From the NCBI RefSeq assembly GCF_026391055.1, contig NZ_JAPLET010000017.1, positions 405,720 to 469,719 on the forward strand: a DNA stretch of 64,000 bases, read 5' to 3'. Below the pieces are notes generated by a model that was not told the DNA's origin, made no database searches, and was given only the letters and a program-made list of their open reading frames with translations. Position 1 is the stretch's first letter. Every line of letters begins with the position of its first letter. The position numbers were made by a program, and so were the translations under genes. Positions 9,713 to 18,377 of the stretch are shown piece by piece. This DNA is from Spirosoma sp. GTDB lineage: Bacteria; Bacteroidota; Bacteroidia; Cytophagales; Spirosomataceae.

Positions 9713-9720
9713 CAAAGGTA
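9713..9720 (-). promoter_or_regulatory. -7 promoter box for nuoK-L-M-N
   Basis: On the minus strand TACCTTTG is an exact TANNTTTG match. It ends 26 bases before the nuoK ATG. No clear -33 TTTG is seen at 19-21 bases. Confidence 0.5.
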
Positions 9721-9881
9721 AAGATTATTCGGAATTGCCGTAACGGTGTTTTACGTTCCTGACGAGAATACGTCAAACATATAGGATATAAACAGCGCTT
9801 TTAGACAGGATTAAACACGCGGATAACTACTATTCAGCTATATCCTTACCTATACTTTTGTCCATCAAATTGACGGATTTG

Positions 9882-10694
9882 TCATTTCCCGTTACTGAAC
9901 ATACGAAGACGGATTTCCGTCAGCCGGCGTTTTGTATCGAGTGGAAAATCTCCTTTTAATATCCAGTCGTAAAAGGAAGGCTCTTTCTTTAACACTTCCA
10001 GCACGGGCGCTCCTTTGTGCTTTCCGAAGTTGAATACTTCCTCTCCCTTCTCATTAATCACCATCCGACCCGCGAGATCGATGTTTTTATTGGCGGTGAG
10101 GCTATGAAGCATATCAACATCGTTCTCAAATACCACATCCGCTCCGCTATCCGACTTAGCCACCATGCCCATGTACCGCTGTACCTGTGCATCCAGCACT
10201 TCGAGAGTAGCAATGGTATCGGCCTCAGCACCATGGGCACCAATCAGTTCCTTATTGCAATAAAATCTGTATGCGGCCGACAGATTTCGCGGTTCCATGA
10301 GGTGGAAGATGCGTTGGGCATCGACCAGCCGACGGTTTTTCATATCGAAGTCGACATTGGCCCGCAAAAACTCTTCGACTAGCAGCGGTACGTCGAAGCG
10401 ATTGCAGTTGAAGCCCGCCAGATCGCACCCATCCAAAAACTGCGCCAGCGTCCGGGCAACAGTCTTGAACGGAGGGGCATTCTGAACATCGTCATCGTAA
10501 ATACCGTGAATCATACTCGACTCCAGCGGAATGGGCATACCCGGATGAACACGCTGGTTTTTGGTGATCACCTCACCGCCTGGCAATGCTTTGATGATAC
10601 AGATGTCAATAATACGGTCTTTGGCGATGTTGATACCCGTCGTTTCGAGGTCGAAAAAAGCGAGTGGCTTTTTGAGTACAAGTTGATGCGTCAT
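9882..10694 (-). CDS. 3'-5' exonuclease of the DnaQ/RNase T (DEDD) superfamily
   Basis: From the ATG at 10694 the protein has 270 residues. The N-terminal exonuclease domain shows motif I FFDLETTG (D15, E17), motif II around AGFNCNRFDVPLL and a motif III-like HGAEADTIATL, which fit the DEDDh metal-binding set. A C-terminal part of about 80 residues contains the EVFNFGKHKGAPVLEVL segment seen in Bacteroidota homologues. It resembles the epsilon proofreading subunit of DNA polymerase III, but a stand-alone exonuclease is equally possible. A longer start at 10778 is rejected because the promoter -7 box lies in between. Confidence 0.85.
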   Translation of the reverse strand: MTHQLVLKKPLAFFDLETTGINIAKDRIIDICIIKALPGGEVITKNQRVHPGMPIPLESSMIHGIYDDDVQNAPPFKTVARTLAQFLDGCDLAGFNCNRFDVPLLVEEFLRANVDFDMKNRRLVDAQRIFHLMEPRNLSAAYRFYCNKELIGAHGAEADTIATLEVLDAQVQRYMGMVAKSDSGADVVFENDVDMLHSLTANKNIDLAGRMVINEKGEEVFNFGKHKGAPVLEVLKKEPSFYDWILKGDFPLDTKRRLTEIRLRMFSNGK

Positions 10695-10725
10695 AATCAA
10701 ACCGAAATTTCGTGCGGTTTGATAA

Positions 10726-10733
10726 CAAAGGTA
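10726..10733 (-). promoter_or_regulatory. -7 promoter box of the exonuclease gene
   Basis: On the minus strand TACCTTTG matches TANNTTTG exactly, 31 bases before the ATG at 10694. The 10-base palindrome CGAAATTTCG (10703-10712) lies between box and start. Confidence 0.5.
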
Positions 10734-10750
10734 AACAGGTTTCGGTGGAA

Positions 10751-12331
10751 TCAGGCTTTTTTCAGCTCGTCGACCCACTTTATCCCGTTTTGGACAGCAT
10801 CTACCGATGGCATTTTTCCGGCCTGCATCAGTTCCCGAATCGCAATAATATCTTGATCACGCTTAAGTCCGGCTACTGCTTCGATTTGGTTATTCTGAAC
10901 GTAAAAAGCCAGAAACGATTCGTCGGTTTCCGGACTACCGTCATACAGTATATCATCAACTTGTGTAGTATGTCCAACGTAATTGATTCGCTTACCCTGC
11001 TGGTTAGTCCAGAAGAATGGGGCCATCTGGTACGGCGTTTCTTTACCGGCCATGTTCAACCCGGCCACGTGCCCCTGCTGACCCGCCACTTTCCAGTGTT
11101 CAATACGCTGTATTCCGTCTGACGTGGGGTAATGAACGATGTCGCCTGCAGCATACAGGGCGTCCGTTATTCTCAGGTATTCGTCGGTTCGCACACCTCC
11201 GTCTTTCTCGACAGGAATGCCTTTCAAAAAGTCCGTTCGAGGTTTAACACCTGCGCCAATCAGTACAAAATCGGCGGGGAGTCGCTCGCCATTGTCGAGA
11301 ACCACTGCGCTAACAGCCTCTTCCCCTTCCAGATGGTCCAGTCTCCGCCCCAGATGAAACCGAATGCCCGCTGCCTCATGCCAGCCCTGAATGACCCGGC
11401 CGATCCGGGCACCCAGAATTTTCTCAAAAGGTGTTGTTTCCGGCCCGACAACATCCACCTCGCTGCCGAGTTTTCGTAAGCTCATGGCTCCTTCCAGTCC
11501 AATAAATGAACTCCCTACAATAACGACCCGCTTCCCTTGTTTCCCCAGGTTGCGCAGGGACTGGCTATCATGCAAACTACGCAGCGTGTAAACTCCCGTA
11601 AGTGCCGAATCGACGGCAGGCAGCTTGTTGGGCTTACCGCCAGTACACAGAAGCGCCTTATCATAGCCGATGGTTTCGCCCGATGCGAGTTCAATCTGCT
11701 TCGTTACCGGATTTATTCCCGTTACGGGCTGATTTGTCCGGATTTCGATACCGTAACTATCGTAGAACTCTTCCGGGCGGAGTGCCATCCACTCATCGGG
11801 TGCTTCGCCCTGCAAGTAATCCTTCGAGCAGTTTGGGCGGTCATACGGCACTTCTCCGCTGGCAGTGAGCATAACGATTTTGCCGGTAAAACCGCCTTCA
11901 CGCATGCCCTCTGCTGCAAACGCGGCCGCTCCGCCACTGCCAATAATTACATAGGTTTCAGAATTGGCGGTGTCTGGCGCAGACATGGGATTCTCCAGAC
12001 TTTCTTTATCCGTCGTTAGCCGTACAAACACCTGATCTCCTTCGATGCGTACCTCATGGGTCGGTAATCCATTCAGCGCAGGTGCTTCGAGTCGATGGCC
12101 ATCCCTGATGTCGAAACAGGCATTGTGCCAGGGACAAACCAGTCGGTGCCCGTTCAGTAACCCCTTCACTAAAGGACCCTGATAATGTGAACATTTCGGA
12201 TGAAGTGCATAAAACTGCCCATCGGCGCGGGCCAGCAACACATCTGTATCGCCAACACGAACTTCTTTCAGATCACCATCGGCCAGGTCATCAATATGGC
12301 ATACAGGGGCTTCGGTATAGTCGGCTATCAT
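10751..12331 (-). CDS. Rieske [2Fe-2S] / FAD-dependent oxidoreductase (AIF-like)
   Basis: The 526-residue protein joins two modules. Residues 1-105 form a Rieske ferredoxin domain with ligands C47-x-H49 and C66-P-W-H69. Residues 125-526 form a pyridine nucleotide-disulfide oxidoreductase fold with the FAD site IGSGGAAAFAAEGMRE, an NAD(P)H site near VVIVGSSFIGLEGAMSL, and YAAGDIVHYP near the C-terminus. This is the architecture of the AIFM3-like NAD(P)H-dependent reductases, which pass electrons between pyridine nucleotides and an iron-sulfur partner. No partner oxygenase or ferredoxin gene is adjacent, so the substrate is unknown. The gene lies 56 bases upstream of the exonuclease gene on the same strand. 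Confidence 0.88.
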   Translation of the reverse strand: MIADYTEAPVCHIDDLADGDLKEVRVGDTDVLLARADGQFYALHPKCSHYQGPLVKGLLNGHRLVCPWHNACFDIRDGHRLEAPALNGLPTHEVRIEGDQVFVRLTTDKESLENPMSAPDTANSETYVIIGSGGAAAFAAEGMREGGFTGKIVMLTASGEVPYDRPNCSKDYLQGEAPDEWMALRPEEFYDSYGIEIRTNQPVTGINPVTKQIELASGETIGYDKALLCTGGKPNKLPAVDSALTGVYTLRSLHDSQSLRNLGKQGKRVVIVGSSFIGLEGAMSLRKLGSEVDVVGPETTPFEKILGARIGRVIQGWHEAAGIRFHLGRRLDHLEGEEAVSAVVLDNGERLPADFVLIGAGVKPRTDFLKGIPVEKDGGVRTDEYLRITDALYAAGDIVHYPTSDGIQRIEHWKVAGQQGHVAGLNMAGKETPYQMAPFFWTNQQGKRINYVGHTTQVDDILYDGSPETDESFLAFYVQNNQIEAVAGLKRDQDIIAIRELMQAGKMPSVDAVQNGIKWVDELKKA

Positions 12332-12408
12332 GGTAGGTTAGGTTTAGCCTATAAACTCTCATGTTCACTAATTTGATTTGATCCAGCCTGAAAACTACGG
12401 TTATTACC

Positions 12409-12416
12409 TAATTTTG
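12409..12416 (+). promoter_or_regulatory. -7 promoter box of the glycosyltransferase gene
   Basis: TAATTTTG is an exact TANNTTTG match, 36 bases before the chosen ATG at 12453. It argues against the longer frame that opens at 12378. No -33 element at standard spacing was found. Confidence 0.5.
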
Positions 12417-12452
12417 ACCACTAATCCGGCAATTCTGCCAACGTATACTACC

Positions 12453-13328
12453 ATGAAAGTAGCAGGTTTTACATTCATCAGGAATGCCAATATATATGAT
12501 TACCCAATTGTTGAAGCCATCACGTCTATTCTGCCGCTTTGCGACGAATTTGTAGTGGCTGTTGGTAATTCGGAGGATGATACCCTGGATTTAATCCGTA
12601 ATATTCCCACTGATAAAATCAGGATTGTTGAAACGGTCTGGGATGATAGTTTGCGGGAAGGCGGAAAAGTATTGGCTCAGGAAACCGACAAGGCACTGGC
12701 GGCCATCTCACCCGATGTTGATTGGGCGTTTTACATTCAGGGCGACGAAGTGATGCACGAAACGTATATTCCGGTTGTGAAACAGGCGATGGAAACGTAT
12801 CTGGCCAATAGCGACGTAGAAGGGCTTCTGTTCAACTACTTACACTTCTATGGTTCGTATAATTACTATGGAAACTCAAGAAGATGGTACCGTCGCGAAG
12901 TTCGGATTGTTCGCCCGTTCAATCAGGTATATGCCTATCGGGATGCGCAGGGGTTTCGGCGAAGCAACAACAAAAAGCTAAGAGTCAAGCTGATCGACGC
13001 CTACATTTATCACTACGGCTGGGTAAAATCCCTGGAAAAAATCAAAAAAAAGTACAGCTATTTTTACCGCTTCTGGCATTCCGACGAGCAGATGAATATC
13101 CCTCAAAAGGAAGCAGAAAACTTCCAGTTTGCCAAACACATTGATTCATTGGCCCTGTTTAACGGCTCGCATCCGGCCGTTATGCAGGAGCGAATTAAAC
13201 GGGAGAATATCCAGTTTGACTTCGATACCCGGCAGCAGAATTACTCCACGAGGGTTAAAGTTCTGGCCTGGGTAGAACGATTGACCGGCTGGCGTATTGG
13301 CGAGTACAAGAATTACAAAATTATTTAA
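12453..13328 (+). CDS. Glycosyltransferase, GT2-like (GT-A fold)
   Basis: The 291-residue protein opens with a GT-A-type strand (MKVAGFTFIRNANIYDYPIVE) followed by a region in which DEFVVAVGNSEDDTLDLI and FYIQGDEVMHE supply acidic metal and nucleotide-sugar binding residues. The DxD equivalent is probably GDE. The C-terminal third is basic and aromatic. No membrane segment or signal is visible, so it is probably a cytoplasmic transferase acting on a surface glycan or lipid carrier. The acceptor cannot be predicted. It is transcribed alone and ends at a strong bidirectional hairpin. Confidence 0.75.
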   Translation: MKVAGFTFIRNANIYDYPIVEAITSILPLCDEFVVAVGNSEDDTLDLIRNIPTDKIRIVETVWDDSLREGGKVLAQETDKALAAISPDVDWAFYIQGDEVMHETYIPVVKQAMETYLANSDVEGLLFNYLHFYGSYNYYGNSRRWYRREVRIVRPFNQVYAYRDAQGFRRSNNKKLRVKLIDAYIYHYGWVKSLEKIKKKYSYFYRFWHSDEQMNIPQKEAENFQFAKHIDSLALFNGSHPAVMQERIKRENIQFDFDTRQQNYSTRVKVLAWVERLTGWRIGEYKNYKII

Positions 13329-13340
13329 CAGCACTTTCTT

Positions 13341-13413
13341 GTGTAGAACCAATCGTCCCGGTCGGGTGTAAAAGGTTTGACTTTACACCCGACCGGGACG
13401 GTCGGTTCTACAC
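13341..13413. terminator. Long bidirectional hairpin between convergent genes
   Basis: The 32-base arms at 13341-13372 and 13382-13413 match at 30 positions, and the core CCCGGTCGGGTGTAAA / TTTACACCCGACCGGG is perfect. It sits between the stops of the glycosyltransferase and exbD genes, which converge here. Termination from both sides is the likely function, though the stem is far longer than an ordinary terminator and there is no long U-run. Confidence 0.75.
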
Positions 13414-13425
13414 GAAAAGCTTGAC

Positions 13426-13818
13426 TTATTTGGAGGTAGCCATCACCATTTTAATATTCAGTTTGGCTCCGGTTTGCAGCACATCAACCAAATCCTGAAC
13501 GGTTAAGGTCTTATCGAAACGAACCACAACGGTTGGCTCGGCAATACCGGCCATAATCTGTTTCAGTTCATTCTCCAGATTGGCCGGATCGACCGGTTTT
13601 TTATCAATGTAATATTTCTTATCGGCATCAACCGATAGCGTTACCTGTTTCTTGCTCAACTGCTGGGTTGAGGCTGCTTTAGGCAGCAACAGTTTGATTA
13701 CATTAGGATTTGCTACCGTCGAGATAATCAGAAAGAACAACAGCAGGAAAAACATGATGTCGTTCAGGGATGAAGTTGCAACTTCGGCAGCAAATTTACT
13801 TTTACGTCGGAGTTTCAT
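13426..13818 (-). CDS. ExbD/TolR family biopolymer transport protein
   Basis: From the ATG at 13818 the product has 130 residues: a basic N-terminus, one membrane helix (DIMFFLLLFFLIISTVANP) that carries the conserved Asp at its start, and a periplasmic domain rich in beta structure. ExbD and TolR couple the proton gradient to TonB- or Tol-dependent outer-membrane work, together with ExbB or TolQ. The ExbB-like gene is directly upstream on the same strand. A longer frame begins at 13872 but would read through the palindromic repeat in the spacer, so it is rejected. Confidence 0.88.
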   Translation of the reverse strand: MKLRRKSKFAAEVATSSLNDIMFFLLLFFLIISTVANPNVIKLLLPKAASTQQLSKKQVTLSVDADKKYYIDKKPVDPANLENELKQIMAGIAEPTVVVRFDKTLTVQDLVDVLQTGAKLNIKMVMATSK

Positions 13819-13826
13819 GCTAGTCT

Positions 13827-13886
13827 GGGCCAAGCTCTGGCCTGGCCCGTCTAAATTGTATTCATTGGCCAAGCTCTAGCTTGGCC
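13827..13886. repeat. Palindromic repeat pair in the exbB/exbD spacer
   Basis: Two near-identical units (13827-13848 and 13867-13886) each read GGCCAAGCTCT followed by a near-complement ending TTGGCC or CTGGCC. Each unit folds on itself, and the two can also pair with each other. Another member of the intergenic hairpin class inside an operon. Confidence 0.7.
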
Positions 13887-13896
13887 CGGACAGAAA

Positions 13897-14607
13897 TTAC
13901 CGCATCCGGGCGGGTTCTGTGGTTGGTTTTTGAAGAACTTCGATAAACTCGAAGGCATTTACTTCCAGCGCCAGCGTAAACCGCTCGATCATCATATTGA
14001 GCAGGTGATACCCTGTGTAGGCAATAACGCCCACAATCAGACCAGATCCTGAGGTAATCATTTTCTCGTATAGACCACCGGCAATAATACCCACGCTGAT
14101 ATTATCGGATAACGAAATGTCGTAGAAAATCCGAATAATACCGGAAATGGTCCCGATAAAACCCAGCATCGGTGCAATACCGGCGATGATACCCAGATAT
14201 CCCATGTTTCGCTCCAGCCGCGAGAGTTCAATCTGGCCAACCGTTTCGATGGTTCCTTCGATCTCGCGGATTGGCGAGCCGATCCGGCCAATGGCTTTCT
14301 CAAACACCCGACCCATTGCGGTACGCTGGTTTTTAGCGAACGATTCGGCTGATTTTATATTTCCCTGCGCCACCATATCCCGAATGTTATCGATGAAGTT
14401 AGCATCGTATCGACTTTGCGACCGAATCACAAAATACCGTTCGAAAATCAGGTAGAGTGCCGAAAACAGCAAAAATGCGATGGGAATCATGACCCAACCG
14501 CCTTTAGCTACGAGATCAAATAATTGCAGAGTTTGGGGTTGAGCAGCCGTTGTGGCCGACAGTGATGCGGCCGTAGTATCAACAGCCGGAACCTGGAGCA
14601 AGAGCAT
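13897..14607 (-). CDS. MotA/TolQ/ExbB family proton channel protein
   Basis: The 236-residue protein has an N-terminal hydrophobic helix (about 35-57), a cytoplasmic loop, and two further helices around IAGIAPMLGFIGTISGIIRIF and ISVGIIAGGLYEKMITSGSGLIVGVIAY. This is the three-helix layout of ExbB/TolQ, with the Gly/Thr-rich channel helices that give the family signature. Together with the adjacent ExbD protein it forms a proton-driven motor complex in the inner membrane. No TonB gene is adjacent, so TonB and Tol roles cannot be told apart. Confidence 0.9.
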   Translation of the reverse strand: MLLLQVPAVDTTAASLSATTAAQPQTLQLFDLVAKGGWVMIPIAFLLFSALYLIFERYFVIRSQSRYDANFIDNIRDMVAQGNIKSAESFAKNQRTAMGRVFEKAIGRIGSPIREIEGTIETVGQIELSRLERNMGYLGIIAGIAPMLGFIGTISGIIRIFYDISLSDNISVGIIAGGLYEKMITSGSGLIVGVIAYTGYHLLNMMIERFTLALEVNAFEFIEVLQKPTTEPARMR

Positions 14608-14685
14608 ACGAACGAGTCGAATAAGTGGATGTGAGTAAATCTGCGGTCGTTATTGAAACAAACGTACTGAACTGTATATTGTTGT

Positions 14686-14693
14686 CAAAGATA
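14686..14693 (-). promoter_or_regulatory. Possible -7 promoter box for exbB-exbD
   Basis: On the minus strand TATCTTTG is an exact TANNTTTG match, 78 bases before the exbB ATG. No -33 element at the usual spacing was seen. Confidence 0.4.
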
Positions 14694-14809
14694 AGGAAGC
14701 CACCCGAAATCGTTTAGAAAATTACCAAAAGCAGCCCGCCTAACGGTTCTTAACATTGGGCACCTTATTTATTTAACCCTTATAAATCGGTTACGATAGC
14801 CGATGCACG

Positions 14810-15781
14810 TCAAGGCTTCAACAGGATTTTCCCCCGACGCCCCGGCCGGTCGGCATGTTCGACGGCTTCGGCGATTTGGGCCAATGGATACGATGCCTCC
14901 ACCGGCAATTGAATTTTGCCAGATGCCAGCAAACCTATCACATTTTGTGCCACTTCCTGCCGGGTCTGGCTATCTACCCGGCGCATCCAGTCCGTAAGCC
15001 AGAAACCCTTTACGGTCAATTCTCTAAAAATTAGCAAACCGGCGTTCAGACTAGGGTCCTGTAAACTCATCAACCCATAGATAAGCATGGTCCCGCCCTT
15101 AGCCAGGCACTTAACGGCTTCGGTAGCAATATGCCCGCCAACGGCATCAAGTACACAGCCGACACCGGCTCCATCGGTAATCTGCTTGACGCGGGCGGCC
15201 ATGTTCTCGGTTTCGGTATTGATCACTTCGGTTAGTCCGAGGGCTTTCAATTCGTCGGTAAGATCGTCACGCCGAACGGTGCCGATGGTTTTGATACCTC
15301 GCATGGCACAGAGTTGAATCACCATTTTACCAAAAGCCGAGCCAGCGGCTGTTAGCATCAGCCAGCCGCCTTCCGGTACAGCCGCATCCTGAACCATAGC
15401 ATAAGCCGTAAACGGGTTGACAAATAACTGAGCCGCCACCTCATCCGACATGACATCGGGTACCGGGATAAGGCTCCGGTGATGGGCAATAGCGTATTCC
15501 GACCAGGTACCAACGCTGGTGAAGCTCACCCGTACACCCGTTCGCATCTGCACGCCTTCGCCAACGGCATCCACAATACCCACACCCTCAAACCCGGCTC
15601 CTGAAGGCAACTGCGGCCTGATTCCATAGAGATTCTGTACGAACATGATGTCGGACGGATTTATTGGCGCGGCAATAACCTTGATGCGCACGTCATTTGG
15701 GCCGGGTTCGGGTATGGCAGTGTCAGCAAATTTGAGAATCTCGGTTGGTTTTCCGGTCTCGGTAAATAAGATGCTTTTCAT
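14810..15781 (-). CDS. Zinc-type alcohol dehydrogenase-like (MDR) NADPH oxidoreductase
   Basis: The 323-residue protein has the medium-chain dehydrogenase/reductase layout: an N-terminal GroES-like domain with GAGFEGVGIVDAVGEG, then a Rossmann domain with TAAGSAFGKMVIQLCAMRG and a nearby Arg-Arg pair expected for NADPH. The Cys/His zinc ligands of true alcohol dehydrogenases are not evident. It therefore fits the quinone oxidoreductase / trans-2-enoyl-CoA reductase branch. The substrate is not known. The gene stands alone, convergent with nothing, between the exbB promoter region and glpF. Confidence 0.82.
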   Translation of the reverse strand: MKSILFTETGKPTEILKFADTAIPEPGPNDVRIKVIAAPINPSDIMFVQNLYGIRPQLPSGAGFEGVGIVDAVGEGVQMRTGVRVSFTSVGTWSEYAIAHHRSLIPVPDVMSDEVAAQLFVNPFTAYAMVQDAAVPEGGWLMLTAAGSAFGKMVIQLCAMRGIKTIGTVRRDDLTDELKALGLTEVINTETENMAARVKQITDGAGVGCVLDAVGGHIATEAVKCLAKGGTMLIYGLMSLQDPSLNAGLLIFRELTVKGFWLTDWMRRVDSQTRQEVAQNVIGLLASGKIQLPVEASYPLAQIAEAVEHADRPGRRGKILLKP

Positions 15782-15994
15782 AAGGATGACTAAATGAATT
15801 GATGAGGTGAATCCCGTTATGGTACGTCGGGCAAAAATGAATTTATCGCCGGGTTTGGAATAGGGTCAAAAATATGACTTAATTCGCACAAACTATTCCT
15901 AAACCTTGAGCGCAGTGATTAGTAGCCGATGAGTCGTGATTCATTCAGGCCACCGTCTACTTACCTCTGCCCGCTTAGCCATTAACCCCTATAC

Positions 15995-16720
15995 ATGCAA
16001 ACATCTCCCTTTATCGGTGAATTAATTGGTACAATGGTGCTCATTCTGCTGGGCAATGGTGTTGTGGCCAATGTAGTGCTTAAACAGACCAAAGGTGAAT
16101 CATCGGGCTGGATTGTCATTACCGCAGGCTGGGCCTTTGCGGTGACGATGGGCGTTTTTGTTTCCAAAGCCTTTGGCAGTGTCGATGCTCATTTGAATCC
16201 GGCCGTAACGGTCGCTTTTGCTGTAGCGACCAACGATTTCAGCCATATGGTGCCCTATATTACCGCCCAACTGATTGGAGCCTTTTTGGGTGCAGTCTTG
16301 GTGTGGCTTCATTACCTCCCCCACTGGGCCGCCACACCCGATGAAGGTGCCAAGCTAGCTTGTTTCGCTACGGGACCTGCCATTCGTAAGCCGGGTGCCA
16401 ACTTTTTGAGCGAGGCAATGGCAACCCTGGTCCTTATTCTGGGGCTGGCGGGTATCTCCTCCAAACACCTTGGTGAATTAGCCATTGGCGTTGGTCCTTA
16501 TCTGGTGGGTGTTCTGGTGTGGAGTATCGGGCTCTCGCTCGGTGGCACCACTGGTTACGCTATGAGTCCCGCCCGCGATTTCAGCCCACGCCTGGCCCAT
16601 GCGCTCCTGCCAATTCCCAACAAAGGATCGTCAGACTGGAGTTACGCCTGGATACCCATTGCAGGTCCATTGGTGGGGGCTGCCATCGGCGGATTACTGA
16701 TTCGCTGGTTTACGCTGTAA
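15995..16720 (+). CDS. glpF: MIP family glycerol facilitator / aquaporin
   Basis: The 241-residue protein has six predicted membrane helices plus two half-helices. The first pore motif is intact (HLNPAVTVAF, about residue 68). The second reads MSPARDFSPR instead of NPAR, so Ser replaces the usual Asn; the codon is AGT at 16564. The Asp following Arg in the second motif is the mark of the glycerol-type facilitators. It lets glycerol and similar small solutes cross the inner membrane. The adjacent downstream glpK, 57 bases away on the same strand, supports a glycerol role. Confidence 0.9.
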   Translation: MQTSPFIGELIGTMVLILLGNGVVANVVLKQTKGESSGWIVITAGWAFAVTMGVFVSKAFGSVDAHLNPAVTVAFAVATNDFSHMVPYITAQLIGAFLGAVLVWLHYLPHWAATPDEGAKLACFATGPAIRKPGANFLSEAMATLVLILGLAGISSKHLGELAIGVGPYLVGVLVWSIGLSLGGTTGYAMSPARDFSPRLAHALLPIPNKGSSDWSYAWIPIAGPLVGAAIGGLLIRWFTL

Positions 16721-16777
16721 TTATTAGTCGGGAACTGTCCCAAACTCACTCATTTCTTACTACGTTTAATATACCCT

Positions 16778-18280
16778 ATGCCCTCTTACATAGCCGCTAT
16801 TGACCAGGGAACGACCAGTACCCGTTGTATTGTATTCGACCGACAGGGCAAAATTGTTTCCGTTGCTCAGAAAGAACACAAACAGATTTATCCGCAACCC
16901 GGCTGGGTAGAGCACGACCCTGAAGAAATCTGGCGCAATACCCTCGAAGTAATTGCCCTGGCTCGCATCAAAGGCAAACTTTCTGTTCAGGATATAAAGG
17001 CCGTTGGCATTACCAACCAGCGCGAAACCACCGTTGTCTGGAACCGCCGGACGGGCAAACCCTACTACAACGCCATTGTGTGGCAGGACATGCGCACAGC
17101 CGATCTGGTTCTTGAATTTTCAGACAATGGTCACGGACAGGATCGATTTCGCGAGAAAACGGGGCTTCCGCTGGCGACTTACTTTAGCGGTCTGAAGCTG
17201 AAGTGGCTGCTGGATCATGTGCCGGGACTTCGGGAAGATGCCGAACGGGGCGACGCCGTTTTCGGCAACATGGACACCTTTGTGGTCTGGAACCTGACTG
17301 GTGGTACAAACGGGGGGCTGCACCTCACCGACGTTACCAACGCCAGCCGGACGCAGCTCATGAATCTGCACACCCTCAACTGGGACGATAGCTTACTAAA
17401 TGACTTTACAGTGCCCCGCGCCATGCTGCCACAGATACGCCCCAGCAGTGAGGTGTACGGAACGGTATCGTCGGAAGTTCTGCCGGGCGTTCCGGTAGCG
17501 GGTATTCTCGGCGATCAGCAGGCGGCTCTTGTTGGCCAGACCTGCTACGAACCGGGTCAGGCAAAGAATACCTACGGAACGGGCTGTTTCCTGCTGATGA
17601 ACACCGGCACAGAACTTCGTAAATCGACCTGTGGGCTATTGACAACGGTAGCGTATCAGTTTCAAAATGAGCCCGTTCATTATGCGCTCGAAGGTAGTGT
17701 GGCAATTACCGGCGCGCTGGTGCAATGGCTACGTGACAATCTGGGTATTATTAAAAAGAGCACCGACATCGAAACCCTGGCCCGCACGGTCGAGGATAAT
17801 GGTGGCGCTTATTTTGTACCCGCCTTCTCGGGTCTCTATGCTCCGCACTGGAAAGCTGATGCACGGGGCATCATTGCCGGCCTAACACGTTTTGTTAATA
17901 AAGGGCATATTGCGCGGGCTGTTCTGGAAGCCACTGCTTACCAGACTGTCGATGTTGTCCGGGCTATGGAACAGGATGCGGGCGTATCGCTCAAATCCCT
18001 GCGGGTGGACGGCGGCATGGTTGTCAACTCCCTGCTCATGCAATTTCAATCTGATGTATTGAATGGGCCCGTTATCTGCCCACGCATGACAGAAACAACG
18101 GCCCTCGGAGCCGCTTATGCCGCCGGGCTAGCTGTTGGTTACTGGCAGAATCTGGATGATTTACGCCAGAACTGGGGCATTGCCAATACCTACGAACCTA
18201 ATATGGATGATGCACAGCGTACAAAGCTGATGCGCGGCTGGCAGAAGGCCATCGAGCGGTCGTTCGGGTGGGAAGAATAA
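16778..18280 (+). CDS. glpK: Glycerol kinase
   Basis: At 500 residues this matches the usual size. The FGGY/ASKHA nucleotide site is at the N-terminus ([13 protein letters not shown], residues 7-19), the family substrate site includes [10 protein letters not shown] and HDPEEIW, and the C-terminal ATP site includes [19 protein letters not shown]. It phosphorylates glycerol to sn-glycerol 3-phosphate in the cytoplasm, trapping the glycerol brought in by GlpF. The two genes form a compact pair with no glpD or regulator nearby. Confidence 0.95.
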   Translation: MPSYIAAIDQGTTSTRCIVFDRQGKIVSVAQKEHKQIYPQPGWVEHDPEEIWRNTLEVIALARIKGKLSVQDIKAVGITNQRETTVVWNRRTGKPYYNAIVWQDMRTADLVLEFSDNGHGQDRFREKTGLPLATYFSGLKLKWLLDHVPGLREDAERGDAVFGNMDTFVVWNLTGGTNGGLHLTDVTNASRTQLMNLHTLNWDDSLLNDFTVPRAMLPQIRPSSEVYGTVSSEVLPGVPVAGILGDQQAALVGQTCYEPGQAKNTYGTGCFLLMNTGTELRKSTCGLLTTVAYQFQNEPVHYALEGSVAITGALVQWLRDNLGIIKKSTDIETLARTVEDNGGAYFVPAFSGLYAPHWKADARGIIAGLTRFVNKGHIARAVLEATAYQTVDVVRAMEQDAGVSLKSLRVDGGMVVNSLLMQFQSDVLNGPVICPRMTETTALGAAYAAGLAVGYWQNLDDLRQNWGIANTYEPNMDDAQRTKLMRGWQKAIERSFGWEE

Positions 18281-18284
18281 TGTT

Positions 18285-18377
18285 GGTGGAGTGGTGGAGT
18301 TAGTGGAGTCATACTCTTATTTCACTTACTGCACCCACTTACTTTACCACTCCACTTATTCCACTAACTCCACCACC
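18285..18377. terminator. Word-built hairpin between convergent glpK and mscS
   Basis: The left arm (18285-18309) repeats the word GGTGGAGT/TAGTGGAG. The right arm (18346-18377) repeats its complement, with a perfect 17-base match between 18291-18307 and 18360-18376. It probably serves as a bidirectional terminator. The right arm is also protein-coding: it encodes the last residues of the MscS-like channel, whose stop codon lies at 18339-18341. Confidence 0.75.

Noticed and set aside
10703..10712. CGAAATTTCG palindrome before the exonuclease gene, similar to the ilvD/leuA element
   Set aside because: Only the 10-base core is shared, the flanking G/C differ, spacing to the -7 box differs (13 bases), and the gene is unrelated to amino acid synthesis.
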